A model generated the notes under the pieces. That model saw nothing but the letters and a program-made list of their open reading frames with translations. It was not told the DNA's origin and ran no database searches. The translations under genes and the position numbers were made by a program. From Mesostigma viride (taxonomy: Eukaryota; Streptophyta; Mesostigmatophyceae; Mesostigmatales; Mesostigmataceae), in NCBI GenBank assembly GCA_009746045.1, contig RPFO01000960.1, positions 1 through 56,078 on the forward strand: 56,078 bases of DNA, read 5' to 3'. This document shows positions 55,428 to 56,078 of the stretch, one piece after another. The first letter of the stretch is position 1, and the number at the start of each line of letters is the position of its first letter.

Positions 55428-56078
55428 AAGAACACTGCGTGGATCCATAGCTCACCTCCCAAATACGGAAAATCACACCTGACATAACGACTTACATAAA
55501 ACGTCGGACTTCACAAAAATACTACGGCAAGTTTAACATAAAGCCCCAACAAGTATGCCGAATTCGATCCTAATTGCTAAGGTGACAAGTAGACGCCCCC
55601 CGCTACCAGCGGATGAAATGTTGTAACCCAGATGTAGGAAAAAGTTCTCGAATGTGGCAAACAGTGCCAGATTTCTGACAAGTGTGTCTATACAAAAAAA
55701 CGCAGGAGGCGCCACAGACGAACCGATAAGTCAGGCCGTAACCCATGTATCAGCGAATCAAACACACGCCTCATCCAGAGGTAGTTCCCAATGAAACATT
55801 CATCATGGACGCATTTGCACGTAGCATGTTGAGATCTGCCCCCCCTCTTAAGGATCAGCCACGCAAGTATCAGTGGCTTCATCGCACACTTGGCCAAATG
55901 CGCAAAGCAGCAGATCCGGCTCGCTGATGCACTTTCCATCGCGGCACTTGTCAAGCGTGCAGAACTGGCCATCGTTTGCACTGGCTGTTCACATTGCACG
56001 CCGCTGCAGCTGCACGGGCCCAAGAGATAATAAATAGCAGAGCAGATTGGATTAATTAATTAATAGACACGTGACTCG
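55428..56078 (-). other. unique end sequence with a Cys-rich coding fragment
   Basis: No match to the region left of the inverted repeat. On the minus strand at about 55,850-55,990 an open stretch reads NDGQFCTLDKCRDGKC and LLLCAFGQVCDEATDTCV, ending in a stop; such D-G-x-F-C-T-x-D-x-C units occur in secreted Cys-rich proteins. It has no ATG and a stop just upstream, so it is a fragment or frameshifted. A 60-codon hydrophobic frame lies at 55533-55715 (minus), weakly supported. Otherwise I see nothing. The sequence is less GC-rich than the rest. Confidence 0.35.

Overview
The window looks like a piece of an unclassified, GC-rich large DNA virus of the Nucleocytoviricota (giant virus) type, either free or integrated in the genome of a unicellular eukaryote. 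Evidence: an archaeo-eukaryotic primase, an OTU protease, a SLATT-like membrane protein, a conserved giant-virus protein at 12.8-13.4 kb, a fibre-like protein pair, a giant coiled-coil protein, genes tightly packed on both strands, TATA-type signals just upstream of many start codons, and a near-perfect terminal inverted repeat. Eukaryotic traits sit on top of this: GT-AG introns, an 8.5 kb Ty1/copia-type LTR retrotransposon, and a tRNA-Ile gene. I cannot name a species. The exact host is unknown; the B12-dependent enzymes suit a protist.

Layout. 0-2.6 kb: small membrane and unknown genes, an AGATCT repeat array, a SLATT-like gene and a cobalamin adenosyltransferase. 2.7-4.9 kb: primase and a gene weakly resembling capping guanylyltransferase. 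5.0-12.7 kb: one very long coiled-coil protein broken by frameshifts. 12.8-14.4 kb: a conserved giant-virus protein and small membrane proteins. 14.5-19.2 kb: a class II (adenosylcobalamin-dependent) ribonucleotide reductase in four exons; each of its three GT-AG introns carries other genes, mostly antisense (a nucleoside deoxyribosyltransferase-like gene, a basic ORF plus a KilA-N/BRO-N-like gene, and a Cys/His-motif gene). 19.2-29.3 kb: tandem poly-Gln membrane proteins, an HNH-like gene, a first fibre-like gene, a tRNA, a cluster of Cys/His-motif genes and a 407-residue unknown protein. 29.3-35.1 kb: Arg/Lys-rich repeat proteins, the OTU protease, and a chain of overlapping genes, one with P(S/T)AP motifs. 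35.07-43.56 kb: retrotransposon on the minus strand with a CTGGG target duplication. 43.6-49.5 kb: more Cys/His genes, a second fibre-like gene, and a nuclease-like gene. 49.5-55.4 kb: subterminal repeats and two head-to-head 2,575 bp inverted-repeat arms meeting at 52,852/52,853, each with three small genes. 55.4-56.1 kb: unrelated sequence with a Cys-rich coding fragment.

How the genes may work together: adenosylcobalamin synthesis, ribonucleotide reduction and (inside an intron of the reductase) deoxynucleoside salvage form a plausible viral B12-dependent dNTP module. At least ten genes share one Cys/His signature (C-x3-T-x2-G-x2-C...C-x2-H) and look like one expanded family.

Caution: many genes are interrupted by one-base indels, often in runs of six or more G or C. 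This pattern suggests residual long-read sequencing error, so most broken genes here are probably intact in reality. Gene spans below therefore often cross a frameshift; the break is stated in each case.
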